From Alphaproteobacteria bacterium UBA6038 (GTDB taxonomy: Bacteria; Pseudomonadota; Alphaproteobacteria; Micropepsales; Micropepsaceae), in assembly GCA_002429315.1 (NCBI GenBank), contig DIZC01000041.1, positions 1 through 55,591 on the forward strand: DNA of 55,591 bases. The letters are read 5' to 3'. The notes below the pieces were generated by a model. It was not told the DNA's origin, did no database searches, and saw nothing but the letters and a program-made list of their open reading frames with translations. Shown here in pieces: positions 37,201 to 44,158 of this stretch. The position numbers were made by a program, and so were the translations under genes. The stretch's first letter is position 1. Each line of letters begins with the position of its first letter.

Positions 37201-39992
37201 GGGCGCATGAATACTGGCGGCTGAAGCAACTTGCTGTCGATCTGGTGATCCTCAACGAACGCGCCGCATCCTACGTCCAGGATTTGCAAATCCAGATCGA
37301 CGCGCTGGTGCGCATGAATCAGTCGATGCCGCGACTTCCCAGCGATGATTCCCGCGGCGCGGTGTTCGTCCTGCGTGCCGATCTGATTTCGGAGGATATG
37401 GGCCGGTTGCTTGACGCTTGCGCGCGTGCGGTCCTTCACGGCGATCGTGGCTCACTGGCTGAGCAGATTAACCACGCCCGCGATCTCAAGCCTGCCAGCC
37501 CGCCGCCGGCTCGCCGCACAGTGGTCGCATCCCCCGCCGAAACGCCTCTACCTCGACCGGATCTGGAATTCTTCAACGGTCTTGGCGGTTTTGCGCAGAG
37601 CGGTCGCGAATATGTGACTGTTCTTGACGGCGGCAATCGCACACCCGCGCCATGGATCAATGTTGTCGCAAATCCGCAATTTGGCTTCACCGTTTCCGCT
37701 GACGGCAGTGGCTTCACATGGTCAGTGAACAGCCAGCAGAACCAGCTAACCCCATGGTCGAACGATCCCGTTGGCGACGCGCCGGGGGAGGCAATCTATG
37801 TGCGTGATGAGGACACGGGAGACCTGTGGGGGCCGACCGCGCTTCCGATCCTGCAGAAGTCCTCGACCTACACTGTCCGGCACGGGCAGGGCTACAGCCG
37901 TTTCGAACATGTCTCGCATGGAATTGCGCTTGAGCTGCTGCAATTCGTTCCTTTTGACGACCCTGTAAAGATTACGCGACTGAAGTTGATCAATCAGTCT
38001 GCACGCGAGCGACGGCTTTCTGTTACGGCTTATGTGGAGTGGGTTCTTGGCCACAACCGCGCCGCGGCCGCGCCGTTTATTGTAACGGAGATTGATCCGG
38101 AGACGGGCGCGCTCTTCGCACAGAACGCCTGGAACGACCAGTTTGGCGAGCGCGTAGCCTTCGCCGACCTGAATGCGAGACAGACCGCGTACACGGGCGA
38201 CCGCACGGAATTCATTGGACGCGATGGCGCACTCGATCGACCGCTGGGGCTCGCCCCGGGCATTGATCTTTCCAATCGCGTGGGCGCTGGGCTTGATCCC
38301 TGCGGCGCCTTGCAAACGAAACTGCTGCTTACTGCGGGCGCCGCAACGGAAATCGTTTTCTTCCTTGGCCAAGCCGCCACGAAGACCGACGCACCATCGC
38401 TCGTCAGGAAATACCGTGACGCTGACCTCAATGCGGCATTTGCCGCGATCACTGAACAGTGGGATAACATTCTCGGCGTTGTCCAAGTCAAAACCCCGGA
38501 TCGCGCCCTCGACATTCTTTTGAATCGGTGGTTGCCATATCAAACCCTGGCTTGCCGCGTGTGGGCGCGCACCGGGTTCTATCAGGCAAGTGGCGCATAT
38601 GGCTTTCGCGATCAGTTGCAGGATGTGCTGGCACTTTGCCTGTCGCGTCCCGATATTGCTCGCGCACACCTCTTGCGAGCGGCGGCGCGGCAATTCATTG
38701 AAGGCGATGTCCAGCACTGGTGGCTGCCGGAATCGGGTCGCGGCCTTCGCACGCGCGTGACCGACGATCGTGTTTGGCTTGCCTATGCCGTTGCACAATA
38801 TGTTCAAATCACGGGCGACACCGCCGTTCTGTCCGAGATGGTACCCTTTATTGAAGGACCCACCCTGCGCAAGGAAGACCATGACGCCTTCTTTCAACCT
38901 ACAGTTTCCGAACGGCGAGCGAGCCTGTTCGAGCACTGTGCGCTGGCGCTCGACAAGAGCCTGGCCACTGGCGCGCATGGCCTGCCGCTCATGGGCACGG
39001 GCGATTGGAACGACGGTATGGATCGCGTAGGCGAAGGGGGCCGTGGCGAAAGCGTCTGGCTCGGTTGGTTTCTATTCGCGACATTGAACAGTTTCGCCAC
39101 ACTGGCCCAGCGGCATGGCGGTTCTGAGCACGCCGCCGAGTGGCGCGAGCACGCCGAGACACTGAGGGTGTCGCTTGAGCGCGAAGCCTGGGATGGAGAT
39201 TGGTATCGCCGCGCTTTTTTTGACGACGGTGCACCATTGGGCTCGGTATCAAACAACGAGTGCCGGATCGATTCCATCGCCCAATCCTGGGCAGTCATTT
39301 CCCGTGCTGCTGAACCTACGCGCGTGAGCCGCGCCATGGCTGCGCTGGACAAGTTTCTTGTGCGACGCGACGAGAAGTTGACTTTGCTGTTTACGCCTCC
39401 CTTCGACAATCCGGCACAAGATCCCGGTTATATCAAGGGTTATCCGTTGGGGATCCGTGAGAATGGCGGGCAATACACGCACGCCGCACTGTGGGCGGCA
39501 CAAGCGTTCGCGATGCAAGGCGACGGCGAGAGGGCCGGGGAATTGCTGGCGATGCTGAATCCAATTCATCACGGCGACAGCCCCGGCGAAATTCATCGAT
39601 ACAAAGTCGAGCCGTATGTCGTTTGCGCCGATGTCTATTCGGAGCCCCCGCATGTCGGGCGCGGCGGGTGGACGTGGTACACGGGATCGGCGGGATGGAT
39701 GTACCGTGTGATCCTGGAATCGCTACTTGGTTTTCGCGTGCAAGGCTCCGATCTGGTTCTCAACCCTTGTATCCCCCGCGGCTGGCCCGCTTTTGAAATC
39801 ACATTCCAGCATCGCTCGGCGCGTTATGAGATTACCGTGGACAATCCGCTCGGAGTCAGTGGTGGTGTCCTTGCAATCAAGGTCGACGGCAAAGTGCTCA
39901 CCACCAACAAAAAGGCGCCCGTCCAGCTGTTCGATGACAGTGCCACGCACAAGATTCAGATCGTCCTGGGTGGTACGCGCGAGCCTTGGTGA
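31239..39992 (+). CDS. ndvB: Cyclic beta-1,2-glucan synthase
   Basis: A 2917-residue inner-membrane enzyme that makes cyclic beta-1,2-glucans from UDP-glucose, as NdvB/ChvB/Cgs do. The N-terminal third contains a glycosyltransferase with LDADTRLP near residue 627 (DxD type) and RQHRWVRGDWQ near 773 (Q/RxxRW type), flanked by membrane segments around 420-480 and 800-900. The central part carries glycoamylase-like and glucan-phosphorylase regions; the C-terminal GH94 domain has the catalytic MGTGDWNDGMDRVG near 2585, thought to set chain length. Start ATG 31239 follows the family N-terminus. Its neighbour pgm supplies glucose-1-P for UDP-glucose. Slightly longer than rhizobial homologues. Confidence 0.95.
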   Translation: MSLLRNLLRRRVSPVIPEPPIRAELFSVERLEQHAESLAVAQRVAPRLRRGRPLTPRLYDNTNVLTEAHRTIVRATAAQQAITPAAEWLLDNFHVVDEQIREIKNDLPPGFYRLLPKLLDGPLQGYPRVFGIAWALVAHTDSAFDIEKLTRFVEAYQGVAPLTIGELWALAITLRITLVENLRRLAEAIVARLSASRVADALADRFLATAQEPAAALVHSLDQVPWSTAFAVQLVQRLRDRDPDTTPALRWLNEKLSAEGIATDQIVREEVQRQSAMNVTVRNVITSMRFLSMINWAEFFESVSPVDAVLRAASDFGSMDFATRDLYRRAIEQLARQSGREEIDVTAQVIAAANRAVVTTSEGDRSSARERDPGYYLIGNGRRELEQRLSCRVPLRTRLLRVSGDAGVMSYVSMIGIVTAIILGFALLGIANAGVHGAMLIVLAIVGLVPASDVAVALANRAITSAVGATLLPGLEFPEGIPSDLRTIVVVPTMLASLPEILSQVERLEVHYLSNSDENLFYALLSDWRDSTTERDPLDETLLVEAAAGIRMLNARHPKADGGQRFFLLHRRRLWNAGEGKWIGWERKRGKLHELNGLLRGATDTTFVPIDGNAPALPAGIRCVITLDADTRLPIGAARRLVGKMAHPLNRPFFNLDTGLVERGHGILQPRVTPSLPIGDGGSLYQRVFSGPDGIDPYALAVSDVYQDLFEEGSYSGKGIYEIDAFEAALQGQIPENAVLSHDLLEGIFARAGLASDIEVVEEFPSRYSVAAARQHRWVRGDWQLLPWIFGFGLNARNGVTKTTLPLMGRWKLLDNLRRSLSAPAALLALLIGWLQPMRSAGTWSVFILLTIALPPLMPAFAQLVPRRSTSLRNQLRALRRDFELGFLQSAFLITFLAHQAWLMIDAVGRTLCRLLISRRRLLEWVTAAQTNDDTQFDPRGLAAQITASLGFAAIVGVGLYFYGQNAWPIAAPFGALWVLSPLAARWASLPPPVAGHLVIVPEDVRALRLIARRTWLFFEKFVTAEDNMLPPDNFQEAPKPVIAHRTSPTNIGLYLLSVVAARDFGWLGTLDMLERIEATVETMDRMERFRGHFYNWYETRDLHALEPKYVSSVDSGNLGGHLIALVNACREIIAGPVGNPKWTKGIEDNLSLVRESARSTSDGNSAEPACGALETAIEAFADALHEAPSRPSDVGGRLDELAQKAETLTECAHVWPQARSDAVRGQVTIWTEALRSSIVAHARDVASFMPWAKLIASDDVPVEIITLLDTVHTLQTLPKSCHAALKIVRNLCVQGEANESLARLGDALEKSITAAESARSRFGKLADGLKSLFDAMEFGFLFDPERQLLSIGYRSAEGNLDSNYYDLLASEARLASFIAIAKGDIPAKHWFHLGRTLTPVHRGSALISWSGSMFEYLMPSLVMRAPAGSLLEQSNRLIVRRQQEYGDGLDVPWGMSESEYNARDIEQTYQYSSFGVPDLGYKRGLVESIVVAPYASGLASMIAPAAVVENYDRMTDLGALGAYGWYESIDFTRTRLPEGARFAVVRAYMAHHQAMTIVGIANALNDGQMRARFHAEPIVQATELLLQERMPNDIALVRPPPEHATAASQIENLNPEIRRRYTTAHSRIPRTHLLSNGRYSTMVTAAGSGYSRWRDIAITRWREDVTCDGWGSYIFLRDVRSGETWSAGYQPSTAEPDSYEVIFAEDRAEITRKDDTITATLEITVSPEHDTEVRRVSISNHGSRAREIEVTSYAELALARQADDVAHPAFSKLFVETEFVAELGAVLATRRQRSSGDPQVWAAHLAVVEGEASGEVQFETDRSRFLGRGQTIRSAAAMTEGWPLSNTSGPVLDPIFSLRRRVTIPRGSTVRIAFWTIAAASRDDVIDLADKHHDAMAFERASTLAWTQAQMQLHHLGIDTDEAHLFQRLANHLLYSDATLRPAADDLKRGVRRASTLWPQGISGDLPIVLVRVAEPEELELVRQLLRAHEYWRLKQLAVDLVILNERAASYVQDLQIQIDALVRMNQSMPRLPSDDSRGAVFVLRADLISEDMGRLLDACARAVLHGDRGSLAEQINHARDLKPASPPPARRTVVASPAETPLPRPDLEFFNGLGGFAQSGREYVTVLDGGNRTPAPWINVVANPQFGFTVSADGSGFTWSVNSQQNQLTPWSNDPVGDAPGEAIYVRDEDTGDLWGPTALPILQKSSTYTVRHGQGYSRFEHVSHGIALELLQFVPFDDPVKITRLKLINQSARERRLSVTAYVEWVLGHNRAAAAPFIVTEIDPETGALFAQNAWNDQFGERVAFADLNARQTAYTGDRTEFIGRDGALDRPLGLAPGIDLSNRVGAGLDPCGALQTKLLLTAGAATEIVFFLGQAATKTDAPSLVRKYRDADLNAAFAAITEQWDNILGVVQVKTPDRALDILLNRWLPYQTLACRVWARTGFYQASGAYGFRDQLQDVLALCLSRPDIARAHLLRAAARQFIEGDVQHWWLPESGRGLRTRVTDDRVWLAYAVAQYVQITGDTAVLSEMVPFIEGPTLRKEDHDAFFQPTVSERRASLFEHCALALDKSLATGAHGLPLMGTGDWNDGMDRVGEGGRGESVWLGWFLFATLNSFATLAQRHGGSEHAAEWREHAETLRVSLEREAWDGDWYRRAFFDDGAPLGSVSNNECRIDSIAQSWAVISRAAEPTRVSRAMAALDKFLVRRDEKLTLLFTPPFDNPAQDPGYIKGYPLGIRENGGQYTHAALWAAQAFAMQGDGERAGELLAMLNPIHHGDSPGEIHRYKVEPYVVCADVYSEPPHVGRGGWTWYTGSAGWMYRVILESLLGFRVQGSDLVLNPCIPRGWPAFEITFQHRSARYEITVDNPLGVSGGVLAIKVDGKVLTTNKKAPVQLFDDSATHKIQIVLGGTREPW

Positions 39993-40067
39993 TCAGTGCG
40001 CATCAGCGGAGCTTGCTGGCAGCCTACGCTACCATCCTCCATCGCGATATGCGTATTGTGCACGGCA

Positions 40068-40247
40068 TCAAGTTTTCCGCGATTTGCCATTGTGTATGTC
40101 GAATTTCACCTTTCCGGCGGCTCGCATTCCCATCAGCAGTTCGTGCAGGGCATCTGTGCTCTTGTTGCTAGGGTCGAGTCGCGCCAGTAGCGAATAGACG
40201 GCGCGGGGTTTATCCAAAGCGGCCAATACGTCTTCTTCTTTTATCAT
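40068..40247 (-). CDS. Small hypothetical protein
   Basis: A 59-residue frame, MIKEEDVLAALDKPRAVYSL..., with a helical make-up (VLAALDKP, DALHELLMGMRAAGKVKFDIH) resembling a small winged-helix-like fold. It reads from ATG 40247 with AAAGAG about 9 nt upstream, and stops at 40068. It lies in the gap between ndvB and pgm, on the pgm strand. The amino-acid composition is protein-like and there is no competing frame, but no family is recognised. Confidence 0.5.
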   Translation of the reverse strand: MIKEEDVLAALDKPRAVYSLLARLDPSNKSTDALHELLMGMRAAGKVKFDIHNGKSRKT

Positions 40248-40379
40248 GATTGATGCTCTTTCAGCTCTTCGACCTCTGCTCTGCCATGATAGCCGCTCTA
40301 ACCATCGCTACTGGGTAATGTATCCGGCGGGACGTGTGCTTCCGTGTTTCAAAACGCAAGGTCCGTGACGCGTTTGAGT

Positions 40380-42050
40380 TTATAAGCGATCTGCGTTCCC
40401 GTCTAGGTCGAGTAAGCGATCGACGGCGTTCTGTGCATCACGCTGAATTTGTTTGAGGTGATCATCGCTGCGGAAACTTTCTGCATAAATCTTGTAGACA
40501 TCTTCGGTTCCAGACGGCCGCGCGGCGAACCAGCCGTTCTTTGCTATGACTTTGATCCCGCCGAGCGGCCGATCATTGCCCGGAGCGCGCGTGAGTTTCA
40601 TCTCTATCCTTTCGCCGCCGAGTTCCCCTATATCGAATTGCTCAGAGGCGGCCTCGAAGAGATGTCTTTTTTCTTCTCGCGAAGCGGGCGCGTCGATTCG
40701 CTGATAGAAGGATTTTCCCAGATCGCGCGTAGCCGTTTCGTAGACCTTGTTCGGGTCATGACCGGTTCGCGCGGTAATTTCGGCAGCCAGGAGACCCATG
40801 ATGAGTCCGTCCTTGTCCGTCGTCCATACCGAACCGTCGCGGCGGAGGAACGCAGCGCCGGCACTTTCTTCGCCGCCGAAGCCCAGCGATCCATCGATGA
40901 GCCCATCGCTGAACCATTTGAATCCGACCGGCACCTCTATGAGTTTACGCCCCAGCTTAGCGGTCACCCGATCAATCATCGCGCTTGAGACGGCTGTCTT
41001 TCCAACAGCGCTGTCGCGGCGCCAGCCCGGACGATTGGCATACAAATAGGCAATTGCAGCCGCGAGATAGTAATTCGGGTTCATCAATCCGCCCGAGGGA
41101 CAAACGATGCCGTGGCGGTCCGCATCGGTATCGTTGGCGAAGGCGATATCGAATCTGTCACTTATCGCGATCAGCCGCGCCATGGCATACGTCGACGAAC
41201 AATCCATTCGGATCTTGCCGTCCCAATCAACGGTCATAAAGCGGAAGGCCGGGTCGATCGCGTCGTTCACCACGGTCGCGGCGATTTTGTAGCGCTCGAT
41301 GATCGGCTGCCAATACTGGACGGCAGCGCCGCCCAGCGGATCGATGCCGATGCGCACGCCGGCCGCGCGGACCGCATCCATGTCGATGACGTTGGTGAGG
41401 TCGGCGACATAGGGCGTGATGAAATCGTGAGGATGGATACACGCTGCCTTGCGCGCACGTTCATAGGGAATACGATTGACACCCGCGAGTTTACCGACGA
41501 GGAATTCGTTGGCCGTCTTCTCGATCCATTCTGTGACATCGACGTCCGCCGGTCCGCCATTGACGGGATTGTATTTGAAGCCGCCTTCGTCGGGCGGATT
41601 GTGCGATGGGCTGATGACGATCCCGTCCGCCCGACCCGCGTTGCGCTCGCGATTGTAAGTCAGGATGGCGTGGCTAATCACCGGCGTCGGTGTGTAGCCG
41701 CCCTGTTCGTCGATCATCGTTTCCACCCCATTGGCCGCGAGCACTTCAAGCGCGCTGGCGGAGGCGGGTTCGGACAGTGCATGCGTGTCCATGCCGAGAA
41801 AGAGTGGTCCATCGGTGCCGGCGTGGCGGCGATACAGGCAGACGGCCTGCGCGATGGCTAGAATATGTGCTTCGTTGAACGCCGCTGCGAAAGCCGAACC
41901 GCGATGGCCCGACGTGCCGAACGCGACAAGCTGCGAGACGACCGCGGGATCGGGCACGAGCGCGTAATAGGCCGTTACCAGCCGCGGGACATTGACCAAC
42001 AGCGACGCGGGAGCCGGCTTGCCGGCGAGTGGGCTTATCGGTTCCGCCAT
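40380..42050 (-). CDS. pgm: Phosphoglucomutase (alpha-D-glucose phosphate-specific)
   Basis: Interconverts glucose-6-P and glucose-1-P. 556 residues of the E. coli Pgm type: FGTSGHRGSAFAAAFNE, MDTHALSEPA, active-site phosphoserine in VISPSHNPPDEGGFKYN, metal-binding DTDADRHGIV and sugar-binding GGEESAGAAF, with the phosphate-binding RPSGTEDVYKIYAESF at the C-terminus. All key residues are intact. Convergent with ndvB; glucose-1-P is the precursor of UDP-glucose, the substrate of NdvB, so pathway proximity makes sense. Confidence 0.96.
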   Translation of the reverse strand: MAEPISPLAGKPAPASLLVNVPRLVTAYYALVPDPAVVSQLVAFGTSGHRGSAFAAAFNEAHILAIAQAVCLYRRHAGTDGPLFLGMDTHALSEPASASALEVLAANGVETMIDEQGGYTPTPVISHAILTYNRERNAGRADGIVISPSHNPPDEGGFKYNPVNGGPADVDVTEWIEKTANEFLVGKLAGVNRIPYERARKAACIHPHDFITPYVADLTNVIDMDAVRAAGVRIGIDPLGGAAVQYWQPIIERYKIAATVVNDAIDPAFRFMTVDWDGKIRMDCSSTYAMARLIAISDRFDIAFANDTDADRHGIVCPSGGLMNPNYYLAAAIAYLYANRPGWRRDSAVGKTAVSSAMIDRVTAKLGRKLIEVPVGFKWFSDGLIDGSLGFGGEESAGAAFLRRDGSVWTTDKDGLIMGLLAAEITARTGHDPNKVYETATRDLGKSFYQRIDAPASREEKRHLFEAASEQFDIGELGGERIEMKLTRAPGNDRPLGGIKVIAKNGWFAARPSGTEDVYKIYAESFRSDDHLKQIQRDAQNAVDRLLDLDGNADRL

Positions 42051-42686
42051 AGCACCCTTATTTCATCCAGAGCGACCCGCACGCGACGGGTGGCGCCGTC
42101 GGGCCGTCAGGATCGGGGAAAGTAGAGGCCCGAGATCCCTTCGCAAGACCCGCAAGGCTTCGCTCTGGTTGCTGGTGCTCTCTCGGTCATCTGCTCTGGG
42201 CCGGCGGCCGACGGCACGCCAGATTCGGGCGGCGCCATATCGGTCGCGCCTGGGGCGGCAGTTCCGCACTTTGTTAGCGTAACCGGAGAATGGCACAACA
42301 ATTAAGCCTCCCGCCATGACTTTCAGCTCGCCGATATCTTGTTCGGTGAGGTCTCCTTTGGAGGGCCCGGGCGTCGATCACTGTCGTTCGTATGTCAGAC
42401 TGAACGCGTGTTGGCATTGTTTCGGCCCAAAGCTACCCGGTATAAAGTTTCAGATTGAGGGGTCGGGCAGTGCACCCTTTGCCGACTCATAGTGCAAAAT
42501 TCGGGATCTACACTATCCAGCCGCGTCGATGGGCTAAATCGTGAAACCTGCGAACATTTAGCCCTATTGATTTGCTAACCGTGAAATCCGTCTGGCGTAC
42601 CGACACGCCGCATTGCTTCGGACCAGTCAAACTTCCAAATCGCGCGAGATATTTGGCCCTGATCGGGGGCGCCAAATTTGTGTCTG
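42051..42686. other. 636-bp region upstream of pgm without a supported gene
   Basis: No convincing coding frame. It holds the repeat motif at 42491..42517 and a 9-bp perfect inverted repeat GGGCTAAAT (42531..42539) / ATTTAGCCC (42556..42564) with a 16-nt loop. The pgm promoter should lie in the left part. This marks the left edge of an accessory zone that runs to about 48.7 kb. Confidence 0.4.
42491..42517 (+). repeat. Possible solo IS-end motif, copy 2
   Basis: AGTGCAAAA then nine variable bases then TACACTATC; 21 of 27 positions match 25851..25877 in the same orientation. No IS body or transposase accompanies it. It may be a remnant terminus or a binding site; family not identified. Confidence 0.45.
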
Positions 42687-42935
42687 TCATGTGTCGATAG
42701 ATATTGCGAAGATAACCGAGACATCCTCTGCTTCTTCAATTAAGTCCGGTGCTTCTCGCTTCGCTCGCGCGTACTCAGCTCCCGTATTCCGCACATAAAT
42801 CTCTGCATTAAATAGCCCCTGCTGCCTAGGTGATCTCGCCAATCCCCGGCTCAGCGGGCCGAACGTGTGCCTTAGATCGTAGAAGTAACGGTCAAATGCC
42901 CGGACCTGCTCATGCGTTAGCAGACACTCATCCAT
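42687..42935 (-). CDS. Small hypothetical protein
   Basis: 82 residues, MDECLLTHEQVRAFDRYFYDLRHTFGPLSRGL..., ending in VSVIFAISIDT. Composition is protein-like with no low complexity. Divergent from the small gene at 42994 with 58 bp between. No family recognised; no clear ribosome site seen. Its location between core genes and the restriction element makes it a likely accessory gene. Confidence 0.45.
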   Translation of the reverse strand: MDECLLTHEQVRAFDRYFYDLRHTFGPLSRGLARSPRQQGLFNAEIYVRNTGAEYARAKREAPDLIEEAEDVSVIFAISIDT

Positions 42936-42993
42936 TTAATGGAAGGTATGCCTCAGGCTTGAGTGCCCAAGGTGCAAGACATGGAGCAAAGGA

Positions 42994-43197
42994 ATGGCGA
43001 AATTTGAGGTAACCGTCGCTCGCGTTGGCGAGGGCGAACACGAGGATGCTGAATTTACCGTCGAGGCCGATACCATTTCCGTTGGAGAAGACGGGCGGCT
43101 TGTAATTTCCGCCGAAGGGCGCGGCCAGAATATCGCAGCATCGTCTTGGGGTGCCTTCAAGGTCGTCCGCGTGGCTTCCGCGGGGAGGCGAGTGTAG
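42994..43197 (+). CDS. Small hypothetical beta-rich protein
   Basis: 67 residues, MAKFEVTVARVGEGEHEDAEFTVEADTISVGEDGRLVISA..., an alternating acidic and hydrophobic pattern typical of a small beta-sheet protein. GGAG lies 7 nt before the ATG. It ends 31 bp before the broken nuclease-like gene at 43229 and is on the same strand, so the two may have formed an operon. Function unknown. Confidence 0.55.
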   Translation: MAKFEVTVARVGEGEHEDAEFTVEADTISVGEDGRLVISAEGRGQNIAASSWGAFKVVRVASAGRRV

Positions 43198-43228
43198 CCG
43201 TAACGTCCGCCGCCCGGCGTTTGCAACC

Positions 43229-43862
43229 ATGGAAGAATGGATTGTCGAAATCGCGGGAAGCCTCAAACGGCCCGCTGGCGAGTCGGAGCAATTCGCTTCG
43301 GTGAGCGGAATACTGCGCAATCACGAGGCTTTCGTGATTGCGTGCCACGACACATGGAACGCATCCACAAGAAGGCCGTGCAGCAGCTGCTATTCCACGA
43401 GGGTTTTCTTCAGAGGGAGAAAATCCATCCCATTGGGCCACCAGCGAAGGAGTTTGCTGAATATAATCGGGCGGTGTGGCGCAAGGTGAATGATTCAATC
43501 GTTTGGTCGCTCTTGGGCGTGGAGCGCCACAGGGTAAAGCGGCTATGTTTGTTCCGTCGCTATAACTTAATGGAATGCAATCCGGACGCCGCAAGGGGAA
43601 CCGTCGAAGAGCTGAATAAGACTCCCACGGCCCTTGCGCTGTGGAGTGATGCCACGTGGTGCGGTGACGTCGGCGACATAATGTACATTCGCGACAGGCG
43701 ACGGCCAGAACCTGAATTCATCGAGCTTAAAGAAGGAGAGGTCAACGCTGCAATTCTTGACGCGCTTCGCGCTCCGGAGCCGTGCAAAGAAGCTCACATC
43801 CAGTACGTTGAACGCCGCTATGGAAAGAAAGGCCTTCAACAAATGCAACGAGTGATACGGCA
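43229..43862 (+). pseudogene. Putative PD-(D/E)XK nuclease-like gene, frameshifted and possibly truncated
   Basis: The first 42 residues (MEEWIVEIAGSLKRPAGESEQFASVSGIL...ACHDT) are in one frame, then one base appears missing at about 43349..43355 and MERIHKKAVQQLLFHEGFLQREKIHPIGPPAKEF continues in another. The segment GDVGDIMYIRD....PEFIELKEGEVN fits a PD-(D/E)XK core (Asp, then Glu-x-Lys 15-20 residues on). Resemblance to a folded protein fades after QMQRVIRQ near 43862, where a degenerate copy of the IS-end motif starts; the second frame stays open to 44052. ATG 43353 could serve as an internal start, giving a shorter intact protein. Nuclease assignment is inference. Confidence 0.5.
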
Positions 43863-43882
43863 AACTGCACAACTACACTGTC
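43859..43882 (+). repeat. Degenerate copy 3 of the IS-end motif
   Basis: Within it, 21 bases (AACTG..CAACTACACT..TCG) match the 25851 copy at 18 positions, same orientation. It begins where the nuclease-like reading frame stops looking conserved. Could be chance because coding sequence covers it; weaker than the other two copies. Confidence 0.3.
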
Positions 43883-44120
43883 GGTCCACCACTCAGCTGG
43901 CGGCGACCGCCACATCCGACGGTGCATCTTCCTGCGTACGAAACGCTGCGGCCAGGGCGCGATCGGTGACAGCGACTGGAAACGCCGTCCAACCAGACGT
44001 AGCCGCCTTGGTAGAGCGTTGCCTCGTGCACATGTTGCCGTTCCATCTTTGATGAGCTTGGTTCTCTGGCTTAAAGGAGGGGCCGCCCATCAGGTCTCAG
44101 GGACCTGTTCTGCGATCTCC

Positions 44121-44128
44121 AAAAGTTT
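44121..44128 (+). repeat. Target site duplication, left copy
   Basis: AAAAGTTT immediately before the left terminal inverted repeat. It is identical to 48357..48364 just outside the right repeat. The 8-bp length is the one expected for IS1595-family transposition. Confidence 0.92.
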
Positions 44129-44151
44129 GGGAATTATAGACTTAACTCCCT
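44129..44151 (+). repeat. Left terminal inverted repeat
   Basis: Starts GGGAATTATA and ends TTAACTCCCT. Matches the reverse complement of 48334..48356 at 20 of 23 positions; the differences are the three central bases (GAC here, TAT there). It lies directly after the left AAAAGTTT. Confidence 0.93.
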
Positions 44152-44158
44152 CGCCCGC

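Noticed and set aside
32250..39950. Many long antisense frames inside ndvB
   Set aside because: They arise from high-GC codon bias opposite a clearly coding 2917-residue frame; none has a ribosome site or known motif.
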